64,000 nucleotides of DNA from Enchytraeus crypticus (GCA_905160935.1 CAJHZI010000418.1:1901501-1965500); one strand, 5' to 3'. Shown: positions 34,203 through 50,050, counted from the stretch's first letter. The notes: generated by a model from the letters alone, not told the origin. A program made the numbers and translations.

Positions 34203-36955
34203 GTAAGTAAATTAATTATATAAATACTTTCTTAATTTTATATTTTATACTATACTACGGTTTATCCTGCTATACAGCATGCATGCGTTCGTTTTCAGAA
34301 ATGCGGTAGTGAGGAAGGCAACAGGAAACAACCCATAAGTTATATTATTTCCAGCCATAGGCATATTTAATTGTATAATGGCATAGTCTCTTGTAGAGGA
34401 ATTAACTTGCTAATTTATTGAGAGAACTTTATGCAGCTTGAATTAAACTCTGAGTAAAAATATGTACCTTAGACCCACCACCAGGCAGAACAATAGATTA
34501 AAGTAAAAAAGTAAAAGTAAACACGCATTATAGTGAAATGATCAACTATGTTGATATCTATCACATTTTAATACCACATGTTTAAACCGTTAGGAAATTT
34601 ATTAAATTTTCCATGTTACCAGTCCAGTGAATGTCCGAGATTTTACTCTCAGATCAGCACGGCTGAGATGTGAACCAAGAGGATTTAATTCACGTCAGGA
34701 TCTGTCATTTAAAATTTCATGACGTTATCCCTACACTATTAAGACATTCTAACTCAGATAGATAGAGAGGGAGAGAAAGATACAGAGAACTCAATAGATC
34801 AACAAGTAAATCCCTTCTCAAAAGCTAATAATCCGATCACCAATATTTACGGTCATGTCACTATCAATAGCAAACCATATACTTACTTGACTTTGTAAAA
34901 TATATTTTTTGAGGTAGCTGTCCATTTTCTTCCTCAGTTCCTGAATAATCGCTTTTTACGGCGAGCGCGATTTCTGTGATCTCTTCTGCTATTAAATGAA
35001 TTGTGAATTAATATTTTTTTAATTTTATGACAGACAATATATATCTGGATGATAAAACATTTTCATAGATATTATTTTATTATATTCTGGTTGATATAAA
35101 CTATTCAATTAGTTGACTGGTAAGTAATGACCCTTAATCGATTGATCAGTCTATGATAAATTACTTGATCATCCTATTATTTAATTATTTGATCAACCTA
35201 TCCTAATTAATTACTGTCTGACTTAATTGTTTCATCAAACAATGATTTAATTGCTTGATCATCCTATGATTTAATTGTTTGATCAACCTTTGATTCAGTT
35301 ACGCTGAAAACAGACCACTTGACAAAGGACTGGAGCAACATTGAGAATTATGACATGGTCAGACTGGATGCCTTCGATCTTGACAACAACAACATCAACA
35401 GCACTGTCGTAGAGGTGAGATAAAATTATGTAATGATTTCTTCCTTTTTGTACCATAAATTCTACGTTGTGATGTAACGTCCGTTTCCTCTTCAAAGAAT
35501 CATATCAGTGAGGGATTTTCCACAGCACACATCATCAGAGATCAATTTACCCAGAACAGTCTGCAAAAGAGACGTCCTAAGGAGAACAGAAATGAAAGAA
35601 AGAAGAACAGCAATAACTACAACAGAAATGAGAATGTGAATTATAACAGGAACAAAAGTGAAACAACAAACAGCAAAAAAAGCAAAAAAGCAAAAGAGCA
35701 AAAATAACAATGTATAATAAAAGTACTTCTTCAGTTTTATTTATTTTTGAAGCTTCTGCTTCAACAAAGCTGTTATTCGATGTGTTAGCAATATAATCTC
35801 ATTAAATAGAGTGATTAAATACTATAAATTGCGTTGTTCAATTTTCAGCGATATGTTGAATCTGCTACTACAAAAGGACCAGGCTCAAGAAGCACCACTG
35901 CCGGCTTGCCTCCACCGGTTGATTTCGAAATTGGTCGCGTAAGTTACAGAATTTCTTGTTAAAATAATAATAATAATATGGGTTAAAGTAATAATAATAA
36001 GATTAATAACAATATGATTAATAATGATTAAGGTTTAACGTCCCTTTCTTCTTACAAAGATGATTTCAGAGACGTCCCTCAAAAATGTAATCGTGAAATG
36101 TTATGACGTTATCTCAAAAATGAATATAAATTTCACAATTCTTAACATGTAAACCTACCCCTGCTAGATAATAAGGGTTGACTTTTCTAACGTACAACAG
36201 AATGAGACGGTTTAATTTTAAATTATTCGATCAGTAGCAATAGTTTGTAACGTCATGGGTTGAAAGCGCAACAGAAAAGCGTTTACGCCATCAGACATTT
36301 CAGTAAAGAAATGGGCCCTAAATGTTTAACATTGACAAATCCGTACTCAATTTGATCAATTGGAGACTATAGTTTTCTCATCCAGTCATAAAAGATATGA
36401 AAGAATTAATATTTTAATTCATTTGAGTTTATTTGTTATAATACTTTTCAGTCTGCTGTGACATCTTATTTAGAATAATCTAAATAAAAATAAATAAAGC
36501 ATACAAACTCGAGCTAACGTTACGAAAATTCGAAAATCCTATTAAGCCGTGCACTTGCAGAAAACACGCAACGGTCTTTTTTGCAGAACACCTTGTAGAG
36601 ATTGACTACATTGATTTTGTTCTATGTGTAAGAACTCTTAAGAGACTCTCTCGATCCATCAGATTCTTCTCAAGGGTTCTCTTATTTCATTATCATGGAA
36701 TTTTAAAATATTGGTAAATTCAACAATTTGGCTAATATTTTATAAATAATTAATGACGAGGACGAAACTATTTCCTTATTAGTAATTTATATATTACACA
36801 ACTATACATTACATTACAAAACTAATTTAATTTAATTACTTTACATTAAATATTTAACAGAAGCAGCACTTGAAGAACTTCACGCTCACTGTGCGAATGA
36901 AGAACGAGACGGTTATATTGGATCTTTTCATAAACAGGTTAGTGGCAAAATTATT

Positions 36956-37030
<75 letters not shown>

Positions 37031-39093
37031 ACTACAAAATAAAGTCGATTTCAACGTCAGCTTCATCTCACGAAAGCGATATCAGTGACGGAAGAGCCCA
37101 GGATTTGAATCCAGATATATTGATCCGCGAACGGATACCTTACCGACAACGCCACTTGTCTAGCTCCAGCCATATTGATATAAGTACAATATAGCCTACA
37201 CTCTTCTCTGTCTTCCGTTTTAAGACTAAACACCTTTATTTCATGAATGCCTAAATAACAACTTGATAAAGACTTCAGAGAACATCAAGGAACATGAAGA
37301 CAGAAGTCACATTTAAAAGCAGCTGCACATTAAAAATATTAGCATATAAGTGAATTCAAGTAAGTTCCTGTAGATATGTAAAGCCGTCGACTTAAAATAT
37401 TTTTTATATTGTTCCTTTGCTATAAACCTCAGCGAAAACTTAAGTCAACAAATTTTAACGACATAATCTAAAGGGCAACTATGGTTCCGGTCTACCTTTC
37501 AGGCAGCCCGGAATTTTCTAGATTTTAGGAGTTTCTCAATCAATCAATCAATATCATTAAGAATCTAACTTTCTAAAATTTTCTAGATTGTTTGAACTGC
37601 AAGCTGTAAGCGTTTTCAAAAGAAGGTTTAAGCAAATACTACAGTGACAGTGTTTATATTTTGCTCTCCATAGTTGATATTGCTATTCTTAAACAGTTTA
37701 AACTATTAACTGTTTTTATTAACTATTATTCTATTAACTATTATTTTTTATTAACTATTATTCTATTCCTTTTAAAATTCCAAAGCAGTAGGGATGTGTA
37801 GATTAGTTGGGATAAACCCCGGGAGTCTGTGTTCACTGGTCTGACAATGACAAATATTGTAATTATATTAACCGAATGACAAATATTGTATTTACATGTA
37901 TATTAACAGAATGACAAATATTGTATTTACATGTATATTAACAGAATGACAAATATTGTATTTACATGTATATTAACAGAATGACAAATATTGTATTTAC
38001 ATGTATATTAACAGAATGACAAATATTGTATTTACATGTATATTAACAGAATGACAAATATTGTATTTACATGTATATTAACAGAATGACAAGTATTGTG
38101 CTTATATTAACTGAATAATTACCTGCAGCTGTGATTAACAAATACTCTAGCTTAGCTTTGTTTTGATCATACAGGTTACTCATTGCATCGAATTACACTG
38201 AGATGATGGTAATGAAGAACGAAACTATGATGAAGAACGTAGATCTGGTAGGAAGCTTTAACATATTTCCTCAATAACGTTAAAATATATTCTAACATTT
38301 TTTCCTTAGTAACATTAATATGTTTAATTCTTTCCTCAACGATTTTAATATATCAATGTTTTACACGATGATATCAACTTGTTTGCAGTTTATTCCTCAA
38401 TGACATTAATATTTTAACGTTTTACCCTCAGTGACATTAACATATTTACAATATTCCTCAATGACATTAATATTTTAGCTTTTTTTACCCTCAATGACAT
38501 TAACATATTACAAATTTTCCTCAATTGCATTAACACTTCAGCGTTTTGTTCTCAGTACGTTATTTACGTATTAACGTTAATGTTCTATACATGTACGTTC
38601 TAAGAACGCCCAGAATCAGAAGAATTCTGTGCGTTCAATTCTATTTATATGATCTATCGATCTATTATGTACGTACTTTCTGCAAAACTGTAATGCCCGA
38701 GTGGACAGGCCATCAGTTTTGAAGAAAAGTTGTAATTTAAAATTTGTACTCTCAATAAAAACGTCTTTAAAGAATTTATTTAGTGCTGGGTATATATCGT
38801 GATATCTCGACTTTGTCATTACTTTTTTATAGACCCAATGAAATCGCATAAGACCAGGGAGCCATTTTGCTTACATAATATTGGTGTCTCATAACAATTA
38901 TGCAATATACATTTAGATGTAAGATGCATTAGCTTTCTGTTCATTCAGAGTCTTCTTCAGACGTCCCTGACATTGCCTTATCTCGAGGAACCGGACGTAT
39001 ACTTTTATTGATTTGATTGATTGAATGATTGATTTACTGATTGAATGAATGTTTGATTGATTGAGTGATTTATTAATTGATTGATTGAGTGAG

Positions 39094-39124
<31 letters not shown>

Positions 39125-42100
39125 CTGATTGATTGATTGACTGATTAAGAGTAAGACGTCAAACTTCTCCGGAAAGCTCAATTCTTATACTACACCTGAA
39201 AAACTTTTCTCTAAATTGTGATTCCAAATTAATCAAAATAAAATGAAGATACATACAAATCTGAAAGAAAAAAGCATTAATGATAGTCCTTATGAAGTGT
39301 ATAAGAAATGGAATTTGATGGTATAAAACATTGAATGCCTTGAGCTTACATTGGCATCTACCAGGGGTCAAGCCGTTCTTTGCGATATACAAAAAGTTCT
39401 GCACCAGTGGCTTAGTAGTGAGCTTTGACAATTTTCTCAGATATCGTGCAGTTATGCAACTTTTGTTTTATTTAAACGTATCGCTCGTTTTTATAACTTT
39501 TCTTTCATTATTTTCTTTTCTAGCTGTCTTGCGATTTACTGGGCTTCTGTTAATTCTATCTTGCATTCAATTTAACCAAATATGTTTTTCAATGCGATTA
39601 CTAGTTTACTTATTTGTGTTAAGTCAACTAACCTTTGATGAAAGGGATGAGTTAAGTTAGAACCGCTGGTGTCTACAGAGTCCTTAATTCTATATACCTA
39701 TAGAAAATTTAAAGCGTCTTTAGAAAAAAGCATTAGTAATACCATCGCGAACCGGCACTCTACAAAATTACAGTATATAGCGCTAGAGAAATTATGCAAA
39801 CGGAATCCCCTGTTTGGGATTTATTCCTAGCGAAGTTACTGAACCGTATTACATCGAGCTAGCTGAATTGAACAACTGACCTCTGATAGCTAATACAAGC
39901 AGGCGGCTTTCATCCATACTATCTGAACATTATAATATTAGTACTTTGTTTCCTTATTGGTCAGCAGAAATTCTAATACGTATTTTTCCTCTGTATTTTT
40001 TCCATTGCACCGATGACATAAGGTCTAAGGTTTTTTATATTATTTTGGAATGGATTTAATGTTTATACAATCGATCAAAATTTATATGATCGATATATAA
40101 TCGAATGATCGATAATCGACAAAACGAAATAATCGATGCTTTAATCGAGGCATGGTGGTAAGAAAAATCTTAGAGAGGTTAATATATTTATCGATACATC
40201 ACAATCAGTAAATGCACATTCATGCCTGAAGTTATGAATGCATAGTGGGAGCTATTGCTAGATAGCCCCTACAAATGAGAAATCTGAGTTATAACTCAAC
40301 CTGAACATTGCATACGTCTATTAAATTAAATTCTGGACTATTTACGGTATATTCACTATTTACATATTTTTATGCACACTCAACTGTACTTCTGAGTTAA
40401 ATGTACTATTTGTGCTCAATTTCTTTCGCTGGTTTTCGTGATCGCAGTTGGCCAGCCACTGCTATTACATTGGTGTCGTGAGAGGGTTTGAGAATTCTTC
40501 TGCAGCTGTTAGCACGTGCAATGGAATATTGTAAGTGTGAATATAATATACTACTGCTTCTTTGCTACGATATGACTATTTTTTTAATTGCCCTAGACTG
40601 TATAAGGCCCTGGGCTAAAATATAAGATAACCGAAAGACTTTACTTATTATTTATCTTTATGATTATTATTATTTTACATTGTGTATAACTCAAGCTTGA
40701 AGAGATATCGATTTACTGATTTATTAGTTACGACGACGGAAGGTCGCCAGCTCCAGATCTGATGGATAGCCTTACTTCAAACAAATGCACGACAGATGAG
40801 GGATAGAGTCCGCAAGACATGATTTAACTCGTGATTGACAATTTTGTTGGGCTAAGGTAGACTTACATAAAGATAAAAAGCTAATGTTAACGTCAGTTTC
40901 CTCACTTGAAAGCGATGTCAATGACGGTCAAGCCCAAGATTTGAATCTCGCACATACTGATCCGCGGTCAAATAACTTAACGACATCGCCACTAGTTTCA
41001 GCCCAAGCTTGCTCAGCCGTTGACCCTCTTTAGAGAATACCATTGAATAAGCTGAACAATTGAGCCACTATGGTACTCATAATTAAATTTCTTGCTCTAT
41101 TTTTGTCAAATGGCAGGTCCAAGTTGCATGATCTGTTTCGATCTTAGTATTTTATTTCATATTTTGATTCAGTTACAAATAAATGATCATGGTTCTCTCT
41201 CTCTCTCTCTCATAGACCGGTTAATAAATTGTTTTGCAGAAGTTAAACCTTAATAATGAAATAGTATTTCGGTTGTTTTCCATTGCCTTCCTCTGTGTTC
41301 TTTGTCACCTCTTAGCTCACTGACTATAAACGATCGATCTATTCTGTATTGATTCGAGAGCAATGCTCTTATTTTTATTAAATTTGAGTGCAAGAAATTC
41401 AGTATCGATGACTCATCACAAGGGACATACGTGAAATGTTTTGGACCGATACGCTTGACTAACTTGACTAACTTGACTAGCGAATGTTTTACCAGTGCAT
41501 GATCGAATGGTCAGATAAGCCAAGAGCTTTTTCTGTTTACTCACGATAATCTCCCGTCAATTCGCTGACTCACAGCACTTAAAACATTTTTAACCGCTTC
41601 ACGTAAAGTGGATCATAATTGTATGTAGCCAAGGTCACTGAGTTTATATTTCAGAAATTATTATACAATCGACATTTTTCAGCGGTAACAGGTGAAAGAT
41701 ACTAACCGATAACTGCGTGTGTTTGAAAGAAGTGACTTGCTAATTATCTCGAGAATGACAAACATTAAACAATGAAATAAAAATTAGAGTTTCATTTCGA
41801 ATTAGGCAGTTTAATCGAATTGCAGCTATTACCTTTGTACCTTTATATTACATTAAAATTTTTATTCTATGCATTTCAAGACAATCGGAAATCAACCTAC
41901 ATTAGCAATAGGCCTAATAACTTTACATAATTTTGTTAATTTAAAGGCCGTTCTCATACTAAAAGCCAAAGTTCTCTTAGAAAATATCTTAGCCATATTT
42001 CCTCTCTATTTCTTATTGCATTTTTGAATAATCTTTAAAGAAATAAAAGATTTGCAATTTTTTGAATTCAACTAATCTTGTTCCAATATATTATCCCAGC

Positions 42101-43883
42101 AAAATATTAAATTCTTTAAAGTTTCCTTTTATCATACTTTCTTATGTCATTTCCGGATTATTATATGAGTGTGCTTCGCGGTAAAATTTGACAATCCCTA
42201 TGATCTTGGGTTTTTTCTTTTATTACAGTAAAGTAAAACATTCTAATTATAAATTAGAACGTTGCCTAACAAAGGTAACATTTGCTATTAACCATGACGA
42301 AGAAGGACGAAATGACGAAAAATACAACAAGGGAGCAGAAACTACGAGAGAGAACTCTGTAGAACAAGTGGTATGTTATCTGTCCAACCAAACGACCAAA
42401 ACAGGCATTTGACTAGAGAAAGTCTCACATTTTTTCAACCAATTCGCGATAATAATGACTATAACAATAACAACAACAATAACAATAATAGTAATATTAA
42501 TACTACTACTACTAATAATAACAATAATAGGCCTAATAATAATAATAATTATAATTATTATTATTATTATTTTATTTTTTTATTTTTTTATTTTTTTTTA
42601 TATTTTTTTTATTTTTTATTTTAAATTTAATGCCCTGGGCTGTAAAGGGCCCTGGGCTAAGAATTATTATTATCATTATTACTATTATTATTATTATTAT
42701 AACAATAATAATAACAATAATAATAATAATAATAATTACATTTTTATTATTCTTATTATTATTAATGTTTTTATTATTACTACTATTTTTTGAATTATTA
42801 TTATTTGTATTACTAAATATTAAAGACTTTACGTCAGTTTCCTCATAAAAGGATGATGTCAGGGACGTCCTCGCAGCATATGCCCACGATGTCACAAGAT
42901 ACCGGTTCATCCCAAGCTATTTAAAAAACTTTTTTGAAGAGACTCTTAATTGCGACATTTGTCCTTGTACTCAGATACGTATAACGGTATAATATAAAGA
43001 CATGAATAATGGTTTAACATATTCGAAAATGATACAATATATTCTAAAGATATATATTAATCTTGTGAAAATCTAAAAATAGATGTTAGGAAAAACCTGT
43101 GAAAATCCTGCGTAAACAGTGTAGGAGTGAGATGTAGCCTATTGCGAAATATTGAAAACAAAAGATGAATACAATGCCACAGCGAAACATTGAATACGAT
43201 ACCAGGAAGATTTAGAATGTTAAAGAATTACAACAAAAGAGTTGCCAGGTATTTGTTAAGAGCATGATTCTAAAAAAATAAAATTTATCTACCAACAAAG
43301 CAACGCCATAAATTCTATAAGTTCTCTATTGCATAAAAAGAACATCTGTATTTTCTCTGCTTACCTTGGAAAGTTTACTTTATTTTAATCGTGGTTATTG
43401 TTAATTATGACACGAAATCCTACAAATTTATGCATGTATTACTTTGTAGGCATCATAGCGAAAAAAGGGTTTGAAAAGTTTTCTTAAAAAGTGTTTGAAT
43501 TACTGAATTGCTTGCATTTTTTGATACTTTAAAAAAGTCTATTTCAAAATATTTCATAATCTTCCCGTAGAGGCAGGCCAGTACTATGTACTACGTGTTC
43601 CTGAAAATTCTAACTGAACTTAAATCTGAGTTCAATTTAATTAATATCCTGGTTGTCTGTCCACGATGTTATTCTTTTTACAAATCAAGAAGCAATCCTC
43701 TTCACAAATCGAAGAAAGCAACGAGAAACTACTTCAAAAGCCACTATATCTAGGCTACAGGCTACATAAAAGTGTGGATAGGTTTTAATCGATAGGGTGC
43801 CATCTATAGAGCGTATCTACAAAATCACAATAGATAGGCATAAGTGCATTGAATCTGCAATTGTCAATTGTGCATAACACAAT

Positions 43884-43933
<50 letters not shown>

Positions 43934-46900
43934 ATTGATAGTGAGAGAGAGAAAGAAAATGAGAGAGAAAATGAGAGAGTGAGAGAGAGAGAGAGAGAGA
44001 GTGAAAGAGTGGGAGAGAGAGAGTAGGAGTGATAGAAAAAGAGAGAGAGAGAGAGAGAGTGAGAGTTATGTACAGATTGACTTCATGGAATAGAATTTCT
44101 AAAGTTTGAGCGAAACATAATTCTACAAAAACTACATCAGATAACAATTACATGATCATAAGTACCTCAAACCAAATTATATGTAAATTAGATATAAATT
44201 ATTTAAGATTCAAATTACGAGTACATCAAAGACAACTTGCATCAGATGCTAATTTGCTGATCGTCGCCAAGATACTATTTAGAATTTAAATTTTGTGTTA
44301 AACTTGAATCTGAAATTTGAAATACCTAATACAATCTTTAAATTTTGAAATTGAAACATAATTGATGTCTTAATATTGCATTTTAACACACTGCTATTTG
44401 GCATAAATTTTTAGATTTTTATTGTCAGACAATTGCAATGAGATTGATTAACAGAAAATTTTAAAAAATATAAGAATAATTATTTATAATAAAGTTTTCA
44501 AATTATTGATTTATTTTCATAGCGGAGCATTTTACATCCGGGATGAATCCTATTTCATAGAGCCGGACACTGCGTCCCCGTCTGATCTCTCCGGAATGTA
44601 CCGGATCTACCGGAGCTCTGAACAGCCTGAGGCCCTCAACCACATGGGCTGCGGTCAGTAGGCGAAATTAATTAATTAACTAATTAATTAATTATTAATT
44701 GCTTAATTATTTAAATATTCTGAATTTTATCTACAGTATATAGTATCTAAATAAACAAAAAGCGAAAATTAAGACTATTATTATGTACTCTAGTATTAGG
44801 CGCCCTAATTATCTCAGTATACTGATTTATTTATTGTACTTCAGTAGGAAAAAGTACAATGAAAAATCGATTTTACTAAGATTTTAAGAGACTTATTACA
44901 AAAAATATTAAATTTTACTATATTACATTATTGGAATTATTAGAAAAATTAGACTTTCTTAGAAAAATGTCAAAGAATCCACTGATACACTATCCCTACA
45001 TAAAAATTTTGACGATGAAATTATCCGCCGCCCCACATGAAGCAAAATTGCGCGTTCTGACAGTTTGTTTCTAGTGCTATAGAACTGGTATAGTACTAGT
45101 TAACAGTTTTCAAAGAATTTAATTTAAATAGAATTTGTTAAATTAATTAAATTAAATTAATTATAATAATCTAATATAATCAATATCATATCATTTATAA
45201 AATTTTAATAATTGAATAATATAACATAATTTCACGCCTAGGCTCCAGAAATTGCTACAAAAATTTAAACGAATGGAGAAGTCTCAAATAGGGGATTGGC
45301 TGGTGGTGTGGTGTAGGACAGAGAGGATTTGAGGCAGTTTATTTGTATCCCGACCCTAGTTAAACTGGGATTCAAGGGATGATGATGATGAATAATGGAA
45401 TATTATTTAATTTCAACTTTCTATCTAATATCGATCTGATATCGTGCGTAAATGTGTACAGATATTACAGTTGTCTGAGCATGCTTATAGCAAAGGAGGT
45501 AATTACACGGCATCAAAATAAAATCCAAATAAATAAATTGTCAATTTTTGTTACAATAAACCAGGTGGAGCTAATCCCATCCCAACCAACTCATCTGAAA
45601 CATCGAGTCGCAAAAAGGTAAGTCGAAAAAATAATCTTACCATCATCATAATCATCGTCATCATCATCATCATCATCATCTTCTTCTTCTTCTTCTTCCT
45701 CCTCCCCTTCATCATCATCATCATCTTCTTCCCTATAATTCCAGTTTAACCAGGATCGAGATACGAATAGATCCTCTCTACTCCTCTCTGTCTCATCTTG
45801 AGTAAATCCCCTATAATCTCTTCTAATCGATTTATAAAATTCATTCATATTAAATTTTGCCATTGACTGTTTCGCTGTTAAAAGAAATATCAATTACATT
45901 CAGGGCTTTAATGTTTAGCTAACCACTCATTTTCATGAACTCTAATTTAGTTGTAGCTCCGTTAAAATTACAAACATGCATATTAATCACAATTGAAAAT
46001 TGAAATGGCTTTACCATTTCTATTGTTGTCCCTGCATTGGTCGCCTCTTTAAAATATGAGTTAATATTTCTGGTTGAATCTCAAAGCCAAAGGCACTGTC
46101 TAACATTTAAGGCACTGCAAAGTCAAGGGCACTGGCAAGGGAAAAGGCACTGGCAAAGGCACCGTCCAGCAAAATATCTGATAATGTTAAGATTATGTAT
46201 TTACTACACTTACAAAACGTTAAATAATATTACAAAAACAAGTCGTTTTATAATTGTAGAGGGCGCCCATAAACGAGTGGCCTCAAGGTGCTAATGGTAA
46301 AACTAGAGTTGTGGAGATGTACATCGTCAACGATAAGTCTCAGGTAAACTTTTTTTCCTCAAGTAATTTATTATAACTTATTATTTGTTTATTTATTGTA
46401 TACTGTATTTGTGCCAATAAAATTTAACCCAGCCCAACAAATTTTCTTAAATTATATAGTATTAATAAATTGATAGAAGAATCAAATTTAAAACTCCTCT
46501 AACAACAATGAACCATAAGGCAAATATTGCTCTCTTTCGTAAGAAAAGATTCAATTTTTAGGTCTGAGCAGTGTGAGCACCTAGCAAATATTCCAGTTTC
46601 CATTCATTCATCTATTGCAGGACATTGTATATGTAATTGACTTTGGATAGCTATCTGACTCTTTACTGCATAATGTAATAGTTTCTTAACTTTCAATTTG
46701 TTGCGTAGAGAAGAGCCTAAGTTAGTCTTAATTTAATAGACTGTTATCTTCCGTTCATACCAGTATTTACTGAATAATTGAGTTTCTCTAACAAGACTCA
46801 TTGTAGCATAATTAAATATAGTTAGATGTATATCGCATATATAAATGTTATGAGTATTTAGGAGATATTTAGGCAATACATAACTAGTAAATATTGTTCG

Positions 46901-49029
46901 TGTGAAATTGTATTTAAGATCAAATATAAAAAATGCATAAAGTCATTTAAGTAAATGCAAAATATGCCTTTAGCCAAGTAGGTCGGTAGAGTTCTCGAGT
47001 TTATTATTTTCCTTTTTAAATTTTTTTAATATTTTTGATTGTCTGCAACAGTTTGAGAAATATCAGCGCAATGCAGACATGGTTTATAAGAGAGCCATTG
47101 AAGTCGTCAATATTGCCAGCGTGGTTCGTTCGAATTTAGACTGTTATTTATATTACAACTTTTACCATTTTCATTACTCACTTTTTGTAATTTATTTCTA
47201 ATCTTTAGACAAATTCAAGAATGTGCGTAAACCCTCGTTGTCTAAATTTAGATCTGCTAAACTGATTTTAAAACTTGTTAAATTTTATTTCTTTTAAAAA
47301 TATCACTGATATACGAGCAAGGAATATGAACCTATATATTGATCGGCGGTCAGACACTTAGGCCTAACTGAGGCGGTCATGCAATGGTTCAACCAAATTT
47401 CAAAATGCATGTAGGCCTAATGTTAAATAAATGATAAAATTCTAACTTTTTACAAATATTTAAACTGTACGTGTGTACATAAATTTGAAAAGAAATTTTA
47501 AAAAAATTTTAATTAAATGGTTTATTGAAGCGTTTTATTGAAACAGCTCTAATCGACAGTATAAACATAAGCCTTTCTGGCAACTGCTATAACAAACAAG
47601 TATTTTACCAGCAAGTATTAATATGTGATCATGTCATGCCTGCTGAGGCTCTACCATCGATAGGGTTTATGCTGTTAACACAGTGATTTCTAATATAATG
47701 TGTCAACACAGTATGTTAACATGTTCGTATGTCGTAACTGTTGCAGCTCTATCACAGACAGGATATATACATAGTGATAGTGGGACAGCAGATTTGGATG
47801 GATTCAGATCAGATCAGAATCAACAGGGATGACTCTAACGACATGCTCTCACTGTTCTGTGCCTACAGGAGAAATTACATCACCCACTACAACGATCAGG
47901 CCTTCCTCATCACGTAACCTACTTCACTTGTTTTATTTCCTCATCACGTAACCTACTTCACTTGTTTTATTTCCTCATCACGTAACCTATTTCACTTGTT
48001 TCATTTCCTCATCAAGTAGCCTACTTCCCTTGTATTATTTATTTATCACGTAACCTACTTCACTTGTTTTATTTCCTCATCACGTAACCTACTTCACTTG
48101 TTTTATTTCCTCATCACGTAACCTACTTCACTTGTTTTATTTCCTCATCACGTAAGCTGCCTCCTCTCTTCATTTGCTTTATCGTTCGTGTACATGCAGG
48201 ACTGCATTGTAAGTTTCTCTTCCAATGCAGTCGTCATCTTGATGTCAGACGCGGTTGCATGGTTACAATAGAATAGTTGCCATCAAATAAAAACAAAATA
48301 GAATTAAATTTAAAAAATTAAATTAAAAATAGAATAGAATAGTTGCAATGGAGCCAAAGGCTGATGTATTGAAATGAATAAAGCTAAAACAAACTTCCAT
48401 GTCTGTTTCATTATTACATAATTATCACATTATTTAGCATAATGCCATAATGTCAAGGATGCTGTATCAGAACTGGTGTTCATCCTTGGCATAGAGGTTG
48501 AAACTAGCTATGAAATACAACATCACTGTCCTTCCCCCGTCTTATTTCACCCACCGCAGAAAACTCTTGCTGAATTATTTTAACTATTACTTTTTATTCA
48601 TGTAAAAATTTCGAATTAATATTCCATGTCTCCAATCAACTACAATCATTCTCAATATCTTTAACATAATTACCCAGTCTCTTCTATCAAAATTGTATAG
48701 AGTTTGAGAATTAGAATGACGGCAATTAAGGTTTAATCCAATCACTTTGAGTAACATTTGAAATGATTTTCTAACGAATCGGTTTATAACTTCATACAGA
48801 TAAATTGAGTCCTAGATTGAAGTTATAGAAGATTGAATTAATAATTTAATACACTGTATGCATACAGGGCCACGGGACCTTTCGACTCTCCCTATTATAA
48901 CGTTGTGGGCAGAGCCTATCTGGGAGCCCTGTGCGGTGGATATTCTTGCGGAGTTATTGCAGTAAGTAGCCTGTGCTATTTCCTACACTTTCACTTCATT
49001 ATCTTATTCTCTCTCTCTCTCTCTCTCTG

Positions 49030-49066
<37 letters not shown>

Positions 49067-50006
49067 GTGCATTGCCTAATGGCAGGTATATGGCATATAG
49101 CACTTCCAATCATCTATATCTTCCGTTTTCCTTTTCATGTCCACATACTAATGAATCTATAAATCATCGATAACATTCCTTTTGATGTACCATTATTCTT
49201 GGGGATTCTGCTTATGACGAGGTGGGCCCCCTATGCTTTCCTCAGCTTCGACAAACGTTTTTTCAGTGTAGTTATTCACTATACTATGTTATTTCACTAC
49301 ATTTCCTAATTCCTATGTGATTTTTCAGTCTGTCATTCTAAGGACAAGAACCAGATGGAGTTATTAGAGTAGAGTTATTTGTTAGAATTTGTCCATGTAA
49401 ATCTTAAGTAAACAAGCAACAAGAATTAGAAATTTGAATTCCGGGCAAAATTTCGTTAATTTTGAATAAACGAAATAACAGTCTAGACAATACTCGGTCA
49501 AGTGTTAATGGATATGTAAAAAAGCTGAAGCTAATGTTAACGTCAGTTTCCTCGCTTGAAAACGATGTCAGTGACGGGCGAGCAAAGGATTTGAACCCCG
49601 CATATAATGATCCGCGGTCGAATAACTTACCGACGTCGCCACTGGCTCCAAACAGTGACGATGTCCATAAGATCTGGAGCTTAAGTCTCAGTGGTCTCAG
49701 TTTTTCAACTTAATTATCCTCAGGCTCTATTTACTCAGTTTATAAAAAGTAAACACGCATTATAGTGATGTAATCAACTGTGTTGATATCTATCACTTGT
49801 ACTACCACATGTTTAAACCTTTAGGCAAGTTAGACCATTTTCCGTGTAACCAGTCCAGTGAATGTCCGACTATATATTATCTATGTATTATCTACGTATT
49901 ATCTGTATATACATGTATATTATTATATGTATATGTATATATGTATATTATCGGCTATATATTATCTGTATATATAGTATGTTTATATATATATATCTAT
50001 ATATAC

Positions 50007-50050
<44 letters not shown>

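Larger units (their letters stand above)
40531..44522. other. Gene B intron 6
   Basis: The longest intron. It holds an R1 copy (40875-41003), a pair of 'gccctgggct' palindromic motifs (about 40595 and 42630), an ATT/AAT block (42440-42800), R4 (42825-42935), R3 with (GA)n (43670-44075), and otherwise unassigned AT-rich sequence. Confidence 0.6.

Noticed and set aside
45591-45893. Acidic Asp/Glu-rich minus-strand frame of 100 codons
   Set aside because: Produced by the ATC/TTC triplet end of an R5 repeat; it overlaps gene B exon 8 antisense.
48905-49173. Extension of exon 12 into the CT repeat as coding
   Set aside because: A consensus GTAAGT donor follows GCA at 48961 and keeps phase with exon 13; the downstream part is repeat sequence.
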